Assembly: GCA_022419385.1 (NCBI GenBank)
Contig: JAJUBI010000001.1
Coordinates: 3,410,001-3,474,000 of the forward strand
Length of the DNA stretch: 64,000 nt
DNA from: Paraconiothyrium sp. Pb-2020
Lineage: Eukaryota > Ascomycota > Dothideomycetes > Pleosporales > Didymosphaeriaceae
Reading direction: 5' to 3'
The position numbers and the translations under genes are program-made. The notes beneath the pieces were generated by a model. That model saw only the letters and a program-made list of their open reading frames with translations. It did not search any database and was not told where the DNA came from. Of this stretch, positions 22,532 through 33,627 are shown piece by piece. Within the stretch, counting starts at the first letter, position 1. Every line of letters begins with the position of its first letter.

Positions 22532-25261
22532 TTAGACGCCGTTATCATGGGAGAAGGACAGGCTGTGTGGGTTACACATAGAGTCAACATCTCCCTTGCA
22601 AGCGACGTAGAGTTTCTCACAGGAAGGAGCGCATATCTGTTTGCGCTGATTTTGGTTCCTACATGTAACTGAAGCAGTGATGCACCCGCCTGCACATGTA
22701 GGTCCGCACGGCTTGAACACACCATACTGCCTTTGAATTTTCCCATCTAGTATCGGTTCCGAGAAATCCGTTGTCTTGTCATGATCGTGAGGAGGCAATT
22801 CTAACAGAGGGACCTTGGCGGTCATACGTGGAGGCTCTTTGTTAGTTTTTGAATTCCTTCCTGTCGGAAAACCGGTCGAGTTCGTCACGCAGGCTTTGGG
22901 ATCCAACCAGGCGGCATGCGCCACGTCCCGCCATAACTGACTCGTATTGTACACGTTCTTTATGGTATAAAATAGGCGGCAATCGGCAGACTCGTATTTG
23001 AATTGCTGCGGGATCGAGTCATTCTCTCGAATTTGGTCGCGAAGGTTGAAGCCAATGTAGTCAAACCACATACTCGGCGTGCGGGGAGGTAAACGCGATG
23101 CCGCCTCGTGATCCGCAATTGTATCGTTCACGAACCGCATGTTCAGATCTAGGGAGTCTGCATCGTACGAACGTGCCCCGCGGGTTCCTCCAACGGCTTG
23201 CATTGGTCCGGTGATGGGTTGCCCACCCAGAGTAATCGTACGCACACCAGCTTGGTGGACCATGAGCTCTACGAATAGAGCACAAGCTGAAGAACAAAGG
23301 CCGTCGGTCAGCTAACCGTTGTTAGACTATTTGTGTGTGTTAATCTTCATGAAGACCTACGATGACCATATCTTCAGGCATCCACTGCAGGGGGCTGGCA
23401 CCTGGTTGCAACTTCGAATCGTATCCTGTAGGAACCCATCCGTCGAAGGCAGCTTCGTCGAACACCCGGGACGAAAGGTTATACTGTTGCTGAGCCATGT
23501 TAGGTCGACGCTTGCTGGGTAGTCAAGAATAACATACAGTCAATGCGAATGTATCTCCATGCATCATGACCGGCCCAAAATGTTCTTGCCACGATGTGAA
23601 GTTACGTCCGGTAACAGAATTGATGCGGTCCGTTATGACCCATTCATCAGCAGCATGGTTCTTATAGTTTACGCCGTTTTTTCCACTGCGACCTGGTCCA
23701 TCAAGGTGGCGCTCTAGAGAGTTCCACCAGTTTGTGTACGTGGATCCTAGGATGTCGGCAAGCTCGTGACTACGCATGCGGCTTCCGGCGTATGGCTCGA
23801 TGGAGGAAAAAATCCGCTTAAAAACTTCGAATGCAAGGAAAACACTACCACCTGAGTTCTGTTGCAGATCGATAATAATGCGAGGGACGTTGCGTAGCGT
23901 AGCGTTTCCAAGAAACATCGACACAGTATCAGAAAAGGTGTCAACGTCAGCATCGAGTTGCAAGAAGGTAGGTATACTAAGAACTCCGATTGATAGGTCA
24001 TCGAGAATATATCCGGAGACAACACCGGTTCCGGTAACGGACAGGTCAGCCTGCGTTGTGATTGGGTCGTCAGGGAAAGCACCGAAGGTGGTTTTGCACC
24101 AATTTGGCGCATCGTTCCGACACCCGTAATCTGATGATGGTGCAGCAGTACCATCACCGGTAGTATCAGGAGGGAGGGTCGGCCACCATTCAACATTGGG
24201 GTCGTAGCTTGCTGGTGGCAAACCCAGCACGAAGTAGTTGTAGAAATCCCCAGGTGTGGTGAGAGGTCCCGTTTCGCTTCCTCCCTGATACATACCAAGC
24301 CAATATGTGTCATACGTGGAATTATTCTCATATTTGAAACTGAGCGCGTCGCCTGGATAGAAGGTCAAGCTTTGGAGAGCGCTTAGCCCACCTTGTATAT
24401 CCTTGACTGGGCTATCCATAAGCGAGTTGAAGTCTGCATGTGGCTCTAGGTATCCGAACGCGTGGAGCTCTGCGAAACTAGTCAAAAACTCTGTGGCGTC
24501 CACCCCATTGATCTGCACAACAGGCTCGGGTACACATCGCTCGTGACTGAGGTCATTTTGACAGCTTATTACGTCGTCTATAGGTTATCAGCAAGCTTGC
24601 GCATACCATAGGTACACGTTTTACATCTTAGACATACCAACAAGGTAGATCTGAGGGACCTGCTTCCCGTCTACCGATGCCGACACCAAGCCTCGCGGAC
24701 TAGCGAATGAAAAGGCGGACAGTGCACCAGCGTATACTTGTGCATGTGTGTCGTGGATTCTCTGGATGAGGAGCTGTAAATCGGCCTCAAAGGCATATTG
24801 GTTTCTATACATGCCTGTGGTAATGTTGCGTTGTATCTCATTCAACGTCTGGAGTACGTCTACTGAAGGTTGTTGGTATCCCGGTGGTGGATCTTGAAGA
24901 TACGCCAAGGTACTTTGAAACTGAATGGTGTTGTTGTAGTAGTCGATAAACCGCGTCGCGACGGCAGGGTCAAACGGAAGGTTACCAAGACACTCCATGA
25001 CGTCACCAGCGTAGGATATGCTATAGCCTGTTCACTCGTTAATATATAACTCACTCTCATAAGACGATCGTCACTGCGGAGTGTACCTTGGTTCGCAGCA
25101 ACAACGAGGTCTCCACACGAGGTGGAGTGGGCCTCTGGTGAACCATTTGGCGCTGCATCCTGCCGTGCAACCACACCTCCATGCGCAGCCTTGTTCCCGA
25201 TTGGGCCACACAGCCCGATGGAAACCGAAGACGAAAGGGCCAGGACTCCTGTAAACCACAT
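22532..25261 (-). CDS. Secreted S41-family serine peptidase (CPAF/UstP-like) with Cys-rich tail
   Basis: The best model has five exons (25,261-25,055; 24,992-24,638; 24,577-23,538; 23,489-23,361; 23,311-22,532) and 836 residues. It starts with a signal peptide (MWFTGVLALSSSVSIGLCG). The long middle exon carries the C-terminal-processing-peptidase-like core with VPRIIIDLQQNSGG. The catalytic-serine segment TDGLCSSACALF begins exon 5 and is intact. After the peptidase domain a tail of about 110 residues holds a dense set of cysteines (KPCGPTCAGGC, ICAPSCEK) that is extra to the core. Exon 1/2 joining is the weak point: the sequence before exon 2 (YAGDVMECLGNLPF) looks conserved, yet clean GT..AG joining skips part of it. 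Related peptidases occur in fungal ribosomal-peptide (dikaritin) clusters such as ustiloxin, and also widely outside them. The neighbouring P450 is on the same strand. Confidence 0.85.
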
Positions 25262-25480
25262 TTTAGTAGAATAGTGCAGTAAAGACTGTATTTTATTGTA
25301 AGACTGATGAACACCCACGAAAGATCGACAACTATGCGTCCATCCTTATAAGAACTGTTTCTAGTCCTGCACACGGCTCTCACACAAATAAAAGTAGCCT
25401 AGAAGGCAAAAGGCGTATGAGCTGAGGGGCCGGCGCTTACCCGCAGGCCAATCTCCGTGGGTGCCAGCAAGTGTGCTGAG

Positions 25481-28400
25481 ATGAGCAATCCGGTGAGCGC
25501 CACTCATCGTAAGGGGCGATTGCGCTGTGGTCGTAAACCATTCCTCTTTACACCTGCAGCCCGTGAGGCCATGAAACTCTCCAGGTTGCCAGCCATGTTC
25601 AGCTTACAAGGAAAGGATGCCCAGCCGCACCACCCTGCTTTCGATGTTCGATGCGACCTTCCTACTGGCATCCACACCCCTTTATTTGACCAATTTTTCA
25701 GCAGCAACGTCTTCGCGCGTTGGTCTAGTCTACCAATAAGCTGGCAACTGTATTGTTCGGGTGCACCAGGAAGTGGCAAGGTAAACGCCCCTGATAGCCA
25801 ACGAATGCCCAAAGCCCGAGGGTGGCTTGCATGCTACGTAGCAGACAGCCTTGCTGACTCAATTGTCAGACCTGCCTTGCCAAGGCAGCAGCACAAGCTC
25901 TGAGAGACAGGAAGGATATCACAGACAGGAATATTCCCGTAGCCTTCGTTACTGTTCTCAAGAGCATCAATCTCTCCGATGCTTCTGCCCTAGGAGAGTT
26001 ATGGAACGCGATAGGTAGCCAGATGAAGAGCCTGCCTTCTTCTCCAGATGCTTATCCGCGCGGTTTCCTGATCCTCGATGGTTATGACCTGTTCAAAAAA
26101 ACAACGCAAGTACACATTGATCATGAATTATCACTTCTGCAGGCCCGCGGAGTCAATGTTATGACTACAGGAAGAGCACCCAAATCATTCGAAGCTGACC
26201 CCGCCATCATGGAGTGTGATAGCTGTCGAAGACCCAACCTCGACTTGTTCTGGATATGTCGCCAATGCTGGACTGGGGACTTGGATACCTGCTACAGTCT
26301 TTGCGATGCCTGCAAATACAAAGGCATAATATGCACGACCGATGGGCATGCTCTAGCTTTCGAGGAAATGTACGACTATCGCGAGTTCCACATGAATTTG
26401 CTGCCCGAGGAGCACTTTCGAAAGTTCATCTTTGAAGAGATGGCAAAGGAGTATGGTCCCGTCATCAATCAGTCAGCCTCCCGTTCCACCACCACTAGCT
26501 ATAGCGCAATATCTCAGCATCTTATGACCTTTATGCTTTCGGAACGCAATATCACTTTGGTGAAAGCACATATGGAAGAGGTTCACCAGATGCCATCATG
26601 GGATAACACTGCGCGACTCTATGACAGACTTTTTCCGAGCGTCATCAGTTTGTTCGACCAAGTCATCGATCATATCGAGAAACAGTCTCCCCGAAAAAGA
26701 TTTCTAGGCTTGTTTTCTATCGCAGCGGCGGCAGTATACGAGGAAGGAATTCCACTCTCCGACTTGAGTTCACAACTGCAAAAATTAGTCGGAGATATTC
26801 CCCACCTTGCTACCGATGTTCCCTGTGACCCGGAGAATGTCTTCCAGGCAGCGAGAGGATTCCTAGTGGTGGATACCTCAACAGTATGCTGCTACGTGCC
26901 ATTGTTTAGGTGCTACGCTCGAGAAAATTACAACAAGACATTACTTTGGGCAAGAACGATGCTCGAAGCTAGAGGTAATGAGCGGTCGCAAGAGCCACCA
27001 GTGCAGATTTTGGATGAAGCTCATCGAACCACGTCACCGCCGTCGATGTCTCCGCCTCTAGGCAGCGATAATGCAACGAATGAGTCTAGCATGGACAGCG
27101 GTTACTACTCGAAGTTTTCTAGTTTGAGCGTGAAAGATGGCGATGGTTACTTCAACTGCGCAACAGGAGATCATCGTCAGGAACTTCATTCGGTGACCAA
27201 AATGGTATGTACTATCTGCGAGAACTTGGTGAAAGGAGAGGAGTCAGAACGGACTCTCTTGACTACACTTGAAAACTTCAAGCTATCTGTGGCGGACAGG
27301 TGTATATTATGCACCTCAGCCTGGGAAGATGCACAAAGTTGGTCTATAGGTACCCAGCAGCACCATTGCAAGTGGACTGTTCGACGAAAGCCATGTTTCC
27401 GGGAATCCGAGGAGTCTCTAGTTGTCACCTTTAGGCTCACGCTAGGAGTCACCGACGAACAGAGTCTCCTCAAACGCAAGGTCTTCCACATTCTCCCTGA
27501 GATCGTCGTTGATAAGCAGATGCTAACTGTTCCGATATCTGACACGACGCATCCAGGCGAGGATCCAGCCTCTCAGATTGGAAATTGGCTCCATGATTGC
27601 CAAAAGAGCCATACGGGGTGCAGAACTTCACATACTGTTACGTGGGTTCCGACCCGGTTGATAGATCTCGAAACAGGTGATCCTGACAGATTTCGCATCG
27701 TAAATACCAACGATGAAGTGATACGCACACCTTACGTAACTCTGAGCCATTGTTGGGGTAACTTCAAGGAGCTTCCATTCTTGACGCTGACCCTCTCTAA
27801 TAAGCGCAAACTCATGGGCGAAGGTGCAGTGCTGCGAGATCTACCACAGAACTTTTTGGATGCCGTGGTAGTCGCGCGCCACATGGGCATGAGATATATT
27901 TGGATCGACTCTCTATGTATCATCCAGGACAACGGCGAATTCTCCAGAAGCGAGGGGCAACTCATGCACAAAGTCTATCGAAACTCATACTGCAACATCT
28001 CTGCAGCGGATTCCGTCGACAGCCGTGGTGGTCTTTTTCGACATCGCGACCCAGAAATGATCAGGCATGCAGTTTATGAGGAAGATGGAAGCTCTAACCT
28101 GCTGACTAAAGGCCGTTGGGTCATACTGCAAGATGATCTCTGGCAGGAACAGGTCCTGGGAATGAGCATATACACCAGGGGTTGGGTGTATCAAGGTCAG
28201 TATTCCCTGTGGCTCCTTGCTCATGATTAGCCTACTGGCTAACATGAAACAACATACAGAACGTATGCTTTCACCTCGAATACTTCATTTCACTAAAAAT
28301 CAGGTATTTTGGGACTGTTGCACTCTCAGCGCATCAGAGTCACTCCCTTCTGGTCTCCCTTTCGCTATCGATGCAACCTCGCGTACCGAAAGACACTGGC

Positions 28401-29302
28401 GCGCACGACTTCAGGCAGTCCAGCTTGGATGCGCTCTTTCTGGGTCTACAAATGTCTCATTGGAAAGCTTCTGGCAAGCAGCAGTTCTTAACTACACATC
28501 GTGTAAGTTGACCAATCAAGCGGACAAAACCGTAGCTATATGGAGTATTGCAAAATTGGTACGGGACGCCCTGAAGGAAAAGTATGCAATGGGGCTATGG
28601 GAATTTAAATTAGAGGAGCAATTAGCATGGAGAGTGATGCATCCAAAAGTAGTGGAGGGAGAGCGTGAACTCCAAAGTCGGTTTCCTCGCTGGTCGTGGG
28701 CGTCAGTCAACGGAGTTGTGAAAACGTCTAATCGGCTGGTTCCACCACGTTGCTATACTGCGAGGAATCACACTGGCGACGCTCTACGGTTCCAGGTTAA
28801 GGAGCCCAACTTCAACATCATACCCAAGGGAACTGATCCAGAAGACATGGAACCTGAGCTCGAGACAAATTCTCTAGGTGTTTTTGGATACATGAAGCAG
28901 GTCACATTGACGACAACGGCCGACGGGAAGACGCACATCTTGAGCTCTGCGACCTCTTCTGATTCAACCAGTTTTCCACAGCCTCTTCTAGATGGCTTTG
29001 GGGTTTTCCTTGATGAGTTGAACCCGAAGGCTTTCAGTTCGAGCGAAAGGGTCTATTTGCTGGTTTTGGCTATCAGTGAAACTTCCCGCTTTACAACATC
29101 AATAGCCTTTGCTTTCAATCAGCCAGCACCAAAGTTTTCGGGGGTCGGGCTTCTTCTTGCACCGTTGAGTAGAGCCACCGTCCAGTCAGACCTTCCAGGG
29201 GGTCATTACTATAGGAAAGGCGCGGTGCACATTGAGGACATCAACTCGGAAACTTGGGAGTGGATGCAGGAAGGACCTAGGTCGAAGATTTGGCTTGACT
29301 AA
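25481..29302 (+). CDS. NACHT-type NTPase, zinc-binding and HET domain fusion protein
   Basis: Three exons (25,481-25,780; 25,870-28,195; 28,260-29,302) give 1,222 residues; an upstream exon is possible because the N-terminus is short. The P-loop GAPGSGKT is split by the first intron and a Walker-B-like FLILDGYD follows. A cysteine/histidine-rich segment at about residues 215-261 (CDSCRRP, WICRQCW, CDACKY, DGHAL) resembles the ZZ-like zinc module of fungal NACHT proteins. From about residue 540 a complete HET-type region begins with the usual CTICENL, then TLSHCWG, MRYIWIDSLCIIQD and VYRNSYCNISAADS, and the RGWVYQE segment crosses intron 2. HET domains trigger heterokaryon-incompatibility cell death and NACHT NTPases sense or oligomerise. 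Known fungal NLRs carry HET at the N-terminus; here it is C-terminal. It may be a gene fusion, or two genes read together. Confidence 0.8.
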
Positions 29303-29746
29303 CTAATCTAAGATGGACCTGCGTTAGCAGCTGTAAGGCGTTGCTTTGCTACAGTATTGCTTAAGTATAAATATAAGCGCAATAGCGACGACTAGTAGCG
29401 CAGGCTAAGAGTAGACTGCGACTTAGACAAGGTTGACCTTCTCGGACTGGTCATCCGATGCATTAACCCTCTTGCTTGACAAGCCACTGCAATCGCAATG
29501 AAGGTGCAGCGGCCGTCGCCTCCCGCGTGTCGCATGTTGCGCTGACGGAAGGGGTTACGGACGTGGCCAACACGTGGTAGGTTAGATAAGCAGTCGCACC
29601 TGTGTGGTGTTGGGGCGCCAAACCCCATAATGGGAGCTACATCCATGGTTCGAGCAAAACGCGCAGTCCGGCTCCTGATCAGTTCTTGCGTCCACTTTGC
29701 TGCACAAAGTCACACACATCCACAAACATCCCGCGAGCGAAAGACC

Positions 29747-30181
29747 ATGCCCGCCTCATCCAACGAACAGGAGCGCCTCGACATCCGCATCAGGCGGCAC
29801 CCCGCGTTCCAAGTCTGGGTAGACTCCGGTGGGCTTGTCGAATTTGCCAAGGAACATAAACTAGAGCCCAATTTCATCGATTCGCTGGGTGAGCATTACA
29901 GCATGGTCATGTTACAGTACTTTGACAGATTGTCTACTGTCCCGGGACTGCGCGAGGAGATGTTGTACAAGGGTGGGATGGGCAAGAGGAAGCCTTTGAG
30001 CGATGAGGCTGTCGAGGCCGCTATGGCGTGCGCGGAGGGGTGGGATATCGACGACTACGAAGATGACTCGGAGGACGAGAAGAGCGAGCAGGACAACGGC
30101 AAGGAATCCGTCAAGGCAGATGTTAAGATGAAACTACGGCCGAAGGATCATAGGTCAACTCACCACCCTGATGGCCTATAA
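29747..30181 (+). CDS. Hypothetical protein with acidic C-terminal tail
   Basis: A single-exon frame gives 144 residues from the ATG at 29,747; an in-frame ATG at 29,630 would add 39 residues, but these look like untranslated leader. The central part (HPAFQVWVDSGGLVEFAKEH, then an aromatic-rich helix-like region) looks like folded protein. The C-terminal third is strongly acidic (DDYEDDSEDEKSE) and then basic. No signal peptide or membrane segment is seen. I do not recognise the family. It lies between the HET fusion gene and a NACHT pseudogene and ends only about 40 bp from the 3' end of the latter. Confidence 0.55.
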   Translation: MPASSNEQERLDIRIRRHPAFQVWVDSGGLVEFAKEHKLEPNFIDSLGEHYSMVMLQYFDRLSTVPGLREEMLYKGGMGKRKPLSDEAVEAAMACAEGWDIDDYEDDSEDEKSEQDNGKESVKADVKMKLRPKDHRSTHHPDGL

Positions 30182-30219
30182 GATCCACCCCGCAGCACCC
30201 AAGAAGTATCCTCTAGCTT

Positions 30220-32259
30220 CTATACAACAGCGCCTCGCGTCAAGAGAAGCTGGTGCAAACCTGGGAGTTCCTCCGTTTGGTACTTTTCCTGTAGCATCGT
30301 TGCAACTTCAATTGCTGTAGCTGCAGGATCCCACTCATCTTCGAGTAGGGCTGCATTTGGATCGGCACCGTGCTCGATGAACATGATCAAGACCATGACC
30401 CATCGCCTCGTACCGGTTCCGTCTGTGTCGTGGATCTTGATCCATTTCCTGCGGTCCACCTCTCGCGAATACTGCAATGCCAACAACCAAGGCGTCTTTT
30501 CCTTGCCAGACAGGTCCGAATACAATTGATTTGGATCCTCCCCATTGCCTAGGACCGACTCAATTACTCTCGGGTTGTAAGTGGGTATACCGACTTCCGC
30601 CGATTGAACAGGAATTCGATTGCGTGGCTCAACAGTGGAATGCCGCCCTGATACCCGTATTTGCGCGTATTTAATTTTGCGTTCAGATAGCTGCCCAATC
30701 CAAATTTTGCATAAAGTACGAGAAACGGACGTCTTACGCTTCATCCTCTGTTCGTATGATCCGAATGGGTTGCGTGCCCAATTGTCGAGTGCATCGGTTT
30801 GTTTCGTCGCCCAGAACCAGTTTAGCGTGGTGTTCAGCTGATCTAGCAATATGACCTGCGTGGTGCAGTGACTCAAATGCGAGAAGCGCGCATGTGTTAG
30901 AGCCAATACGATGTCGGGCCACCCGTCGTCGAGCCGTCGGTATCTACTGGGCTCTTCGAGGGGCACCTGGAGCTGGAGAATGTGAGAGCGTAGTAGGTCT
31001 AGATGTGGATTCCCACGAACGTTGCCTAACAGCACGTGATCAAAATGCCGAAAGAAGACATCTAGATGTGGATCAAAGTCTTCGCCCGAGCGTGCCGCGA
31101 TACCTTCCCAGACCTCCGGTATCAGCAAAAAGTCCCGCACCGTGCGATGCGAGTATGCGATCCTACTCTCCGCATGAACTCGGGGATCGGTATTCTTGGT
31201 TTCCGGGCTCAACCGAGAGTATGGCGCCTTGATGGGATCGCGGCTGTGGAGTACGAGCAGATCTGCGCAGAGAGAGCTAAGCTGGGATTTACATGCTTCC
31301 TATGCTTTCAAAGCGTCCCTCTCGGTGACTTGCTGAATTGGTTCTTGTTCAAATAGATCGTTCCCTAAGAGCGCCAGGCGGTGTTGATATACGATCATTG
31401 CACGTGCGTCCTGTCTCGCGTAAAATCGCATACAGCCTCTTTCGCGCACATCAGGTTGAATATGCGCGATTGCTCCTCTAGCTACTTCGATGACGGCGAC
31501 TGGAAAAGAAGGAACTAAAAGAGATCATCCAAATCAGTTGGTAGCACGTCCAAGCAAGCCTTCAGCCTATCCACGGTATCCTCTTCGTTTTCGATGAGCC
31601 TGCGCACTGCCAATGTAGTCCACAAAAACAATCCGGGGCCCTTCTTGCTATCTCAGTTTGCAACTCTAGTCCCAACTTGGAGTCCTGTTCCATGCCCTTA
31701 CGGATGCGCAACTGTCCATTGAGTTTATCGCTCACATACCGATGCATTCCAGCACTCGTCAAGTCATGTAGGCGAAACTATGGAATTCCCTGGAATGCAT
31801 CTTCGAATACCCCCCACGGCCTGCTACTCAGACACGCCTTTAACGTCCCGCTGAAATATTGTACTAGCCCTTTGAAGAGCTTAACTATTGCTTCAGGTTG
31901 TCCATCAATTCATCAAGGCCATCGACAAAAAGACATAACTTCGTAGTCTTCACGTCCCGTTCCACACAAGTACTGAGCCCATGCATCAACTCATCTACTT
32001 TCCACTTAATTGGTGTTCTCACCTTGGCATTGGCGTCCTGGCTCCTAAGCCACAGTTGTGGAAAAGTTCACGCCGTAAGTTCTGGATGTTGTTCAAAACT
32101 TGATACAGCAGGTACCGTAGCAGCCCCGCCTGAGATCGTTGGTCGTAGCTTCCGCTCGTCCTGAAGAACAAACTCGCAACCGTGAGCGGGGTCCCACCAG
32201 CCCATGTATGTTGTGGTCTTTGAGTGTATTCTGACGTATACGCTTGGATCGAAGTCCAT
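30220..32259 (-). pseudogene. NACHT-domain (STAND NTPase) protein, 5'-truncated and interrupted
   Basis: Read on the minus strand, this is the second half of a typical fungal NACHT protein. It has a Walker-B segment LCLFVDGLDE near 31,930, then a CLSSRPWGVFEDAF segment, and later the SRIAYSHRTVRDFLLIPEVW region that marks the conserved part after the NACHT domain. The C-terminus (30,220-31,212) is open and ends in ankyrin-like phrases (FIEHGADPNAALLE). Lesions include an in-frame stop near 31,300 (probably a former Gln codon), a stop near 31,780, and frame changes around 31,560-31,880. The P-loop part is not present before 32,260. It is thus a decayed relative of the signalling NTPases involved in self/non-self recognition, not a working gene. 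It faces the NACHT-HET fusion gene tail to tail, with one small gene between. Confidence 0.8.
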
Positions 32260-32737
32260 AAATGTCTACGCGGTGGATATTTAAGTTACTCTGCCACAAA
32301 AAGCCTCTACCAAACGATAGGTGTGTACTTTGAAGAAGGATTGTTGTAGAAGATAGTCGATACGGCTGGGCCACAGCGCCGTTGACCGACACTTTACCCA
32401 TATCAGATATTAGAGACTAATTATGTGACTCTCAGCCTCCTACACTATATATAGACTACCTGGCTTACTCCTCAGCTGGCACCTAAATCAATCCTAGTAT
32501 CGTGGAGATGCTCGGGAATGGTTGGAACAATGAGGACGCTGTAGCCTAGGTGATATACATACATGAGGTGTTAGAATGGAAGGTTTCGACAGCTTCTTAA
32601 AACTGTCTAACTTCCACATCTTTCAAAGATGTGTGTTCGCTATTTGCATTAGCCTTGCACCTAGGATAGTATTAATATTTTCCCCCAATAGACCCGCGTA
32701 TCTATCAACGTTGTTGGCCAATGTTAATATGTAACAA

Positions 32738-33085
32738 ATGATTGACTTATCGGTCCTATGTGTCGCTCTAAGTTTAATGCCAGTGAGTCCATGGGCAATT
32801 ATCTCTGATGTTGCCTCGCCTGCTGGCGAGAAGTCTGACGCTCAGACCACATACCCTGCAGCTATTGTAACGTCGATCGCTCTTGGCCTCCCAAAACGCC
32901 CGAAAAGCCGTGCCGAGGCACTGCAGGTCATAATAAAGTTTAGGGTCTTGGATGAGCCATGGATTGAACCAGGCTACAAGCTGGGTGAGCATCTGCAAAG
33001 GGTAAACGGCATTATAGGGTTGCTCACATGCTCGGCGCAGTATGTGTTCGCCTCTGTGAACTCTTTCTGTGGCATTATGAATTAG
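32738..33085 (+). CDS. Possible small secreted protein (weak)
   Basis: A 115-residue open frame starts with a hydrophobic leader (MIDLSVLCVALSLMPVSPWA) that could be a signal peptide. The remaining part has no recognised motif and only two cysteines near the C-terminus. An overlapping minus-strand frame exists, so coding strand is uncertain. It lies between a NACHT pseudogene and the CFEM receptor gene, in otherwise featureless DNA. Reported at low confidence because only the leader supports it. Confidence 0.25.
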   Translation: MIDLSVLCVALSLMPVSPWAIISDVASPAGEKSDAQTTYPAAIVTSIALGLPKRPKSRAEALQVIIKFRVLDEPWIEPGYKLGEHLQRVNGIIGLLTCSAQYVFASVNSFCGIMN

Positions 33086-33627
33086 AAGCGAGGCTGCAAG
33101 AGGATCGGAATTCTTCGATCGACGCCTCGACCGCGCTGCTGTCTAGTTGGCGCGACGCTCGCCGTTTCCTCGTCTACGCGAAGCTGACAACTAGCCGACG
33201 ACCGCTCAATGGCCTACGTCAAGAGCCATCCACCACCCCTTTGAAACAAGCGAGCACTGAACATGGTCACAGAAAGAAGAGGTCATAGCGTTCAAGTTGC
33301 CATGATACTACTATTGGTAAAAGATCATGTATATGCGGGGCAAAGTTCGGTGAGCATGGACGCTGAACTCGAAACATGCGAGCATTGGTTTTTCTGACTC
33401 AGCACAGCACACTCAAACTCAAAACCGGGCGATGTACCAGATTTGCGTGCCGCCGGCTTGATCACAACGTAAGGCTGGAAAACCGTGTCTGTGAGACCAT
33501 GTGTGAGCCCTTCAGGTGAGCCTGCAATGGCAGAGACCGATTTCGAGAAACGCGCGGGATTAATCGATGTTTATGTTCTACTTCAATGAAGCTGAGAGAT
33601 CCTACATATATGACCAGTAGATGCTGT

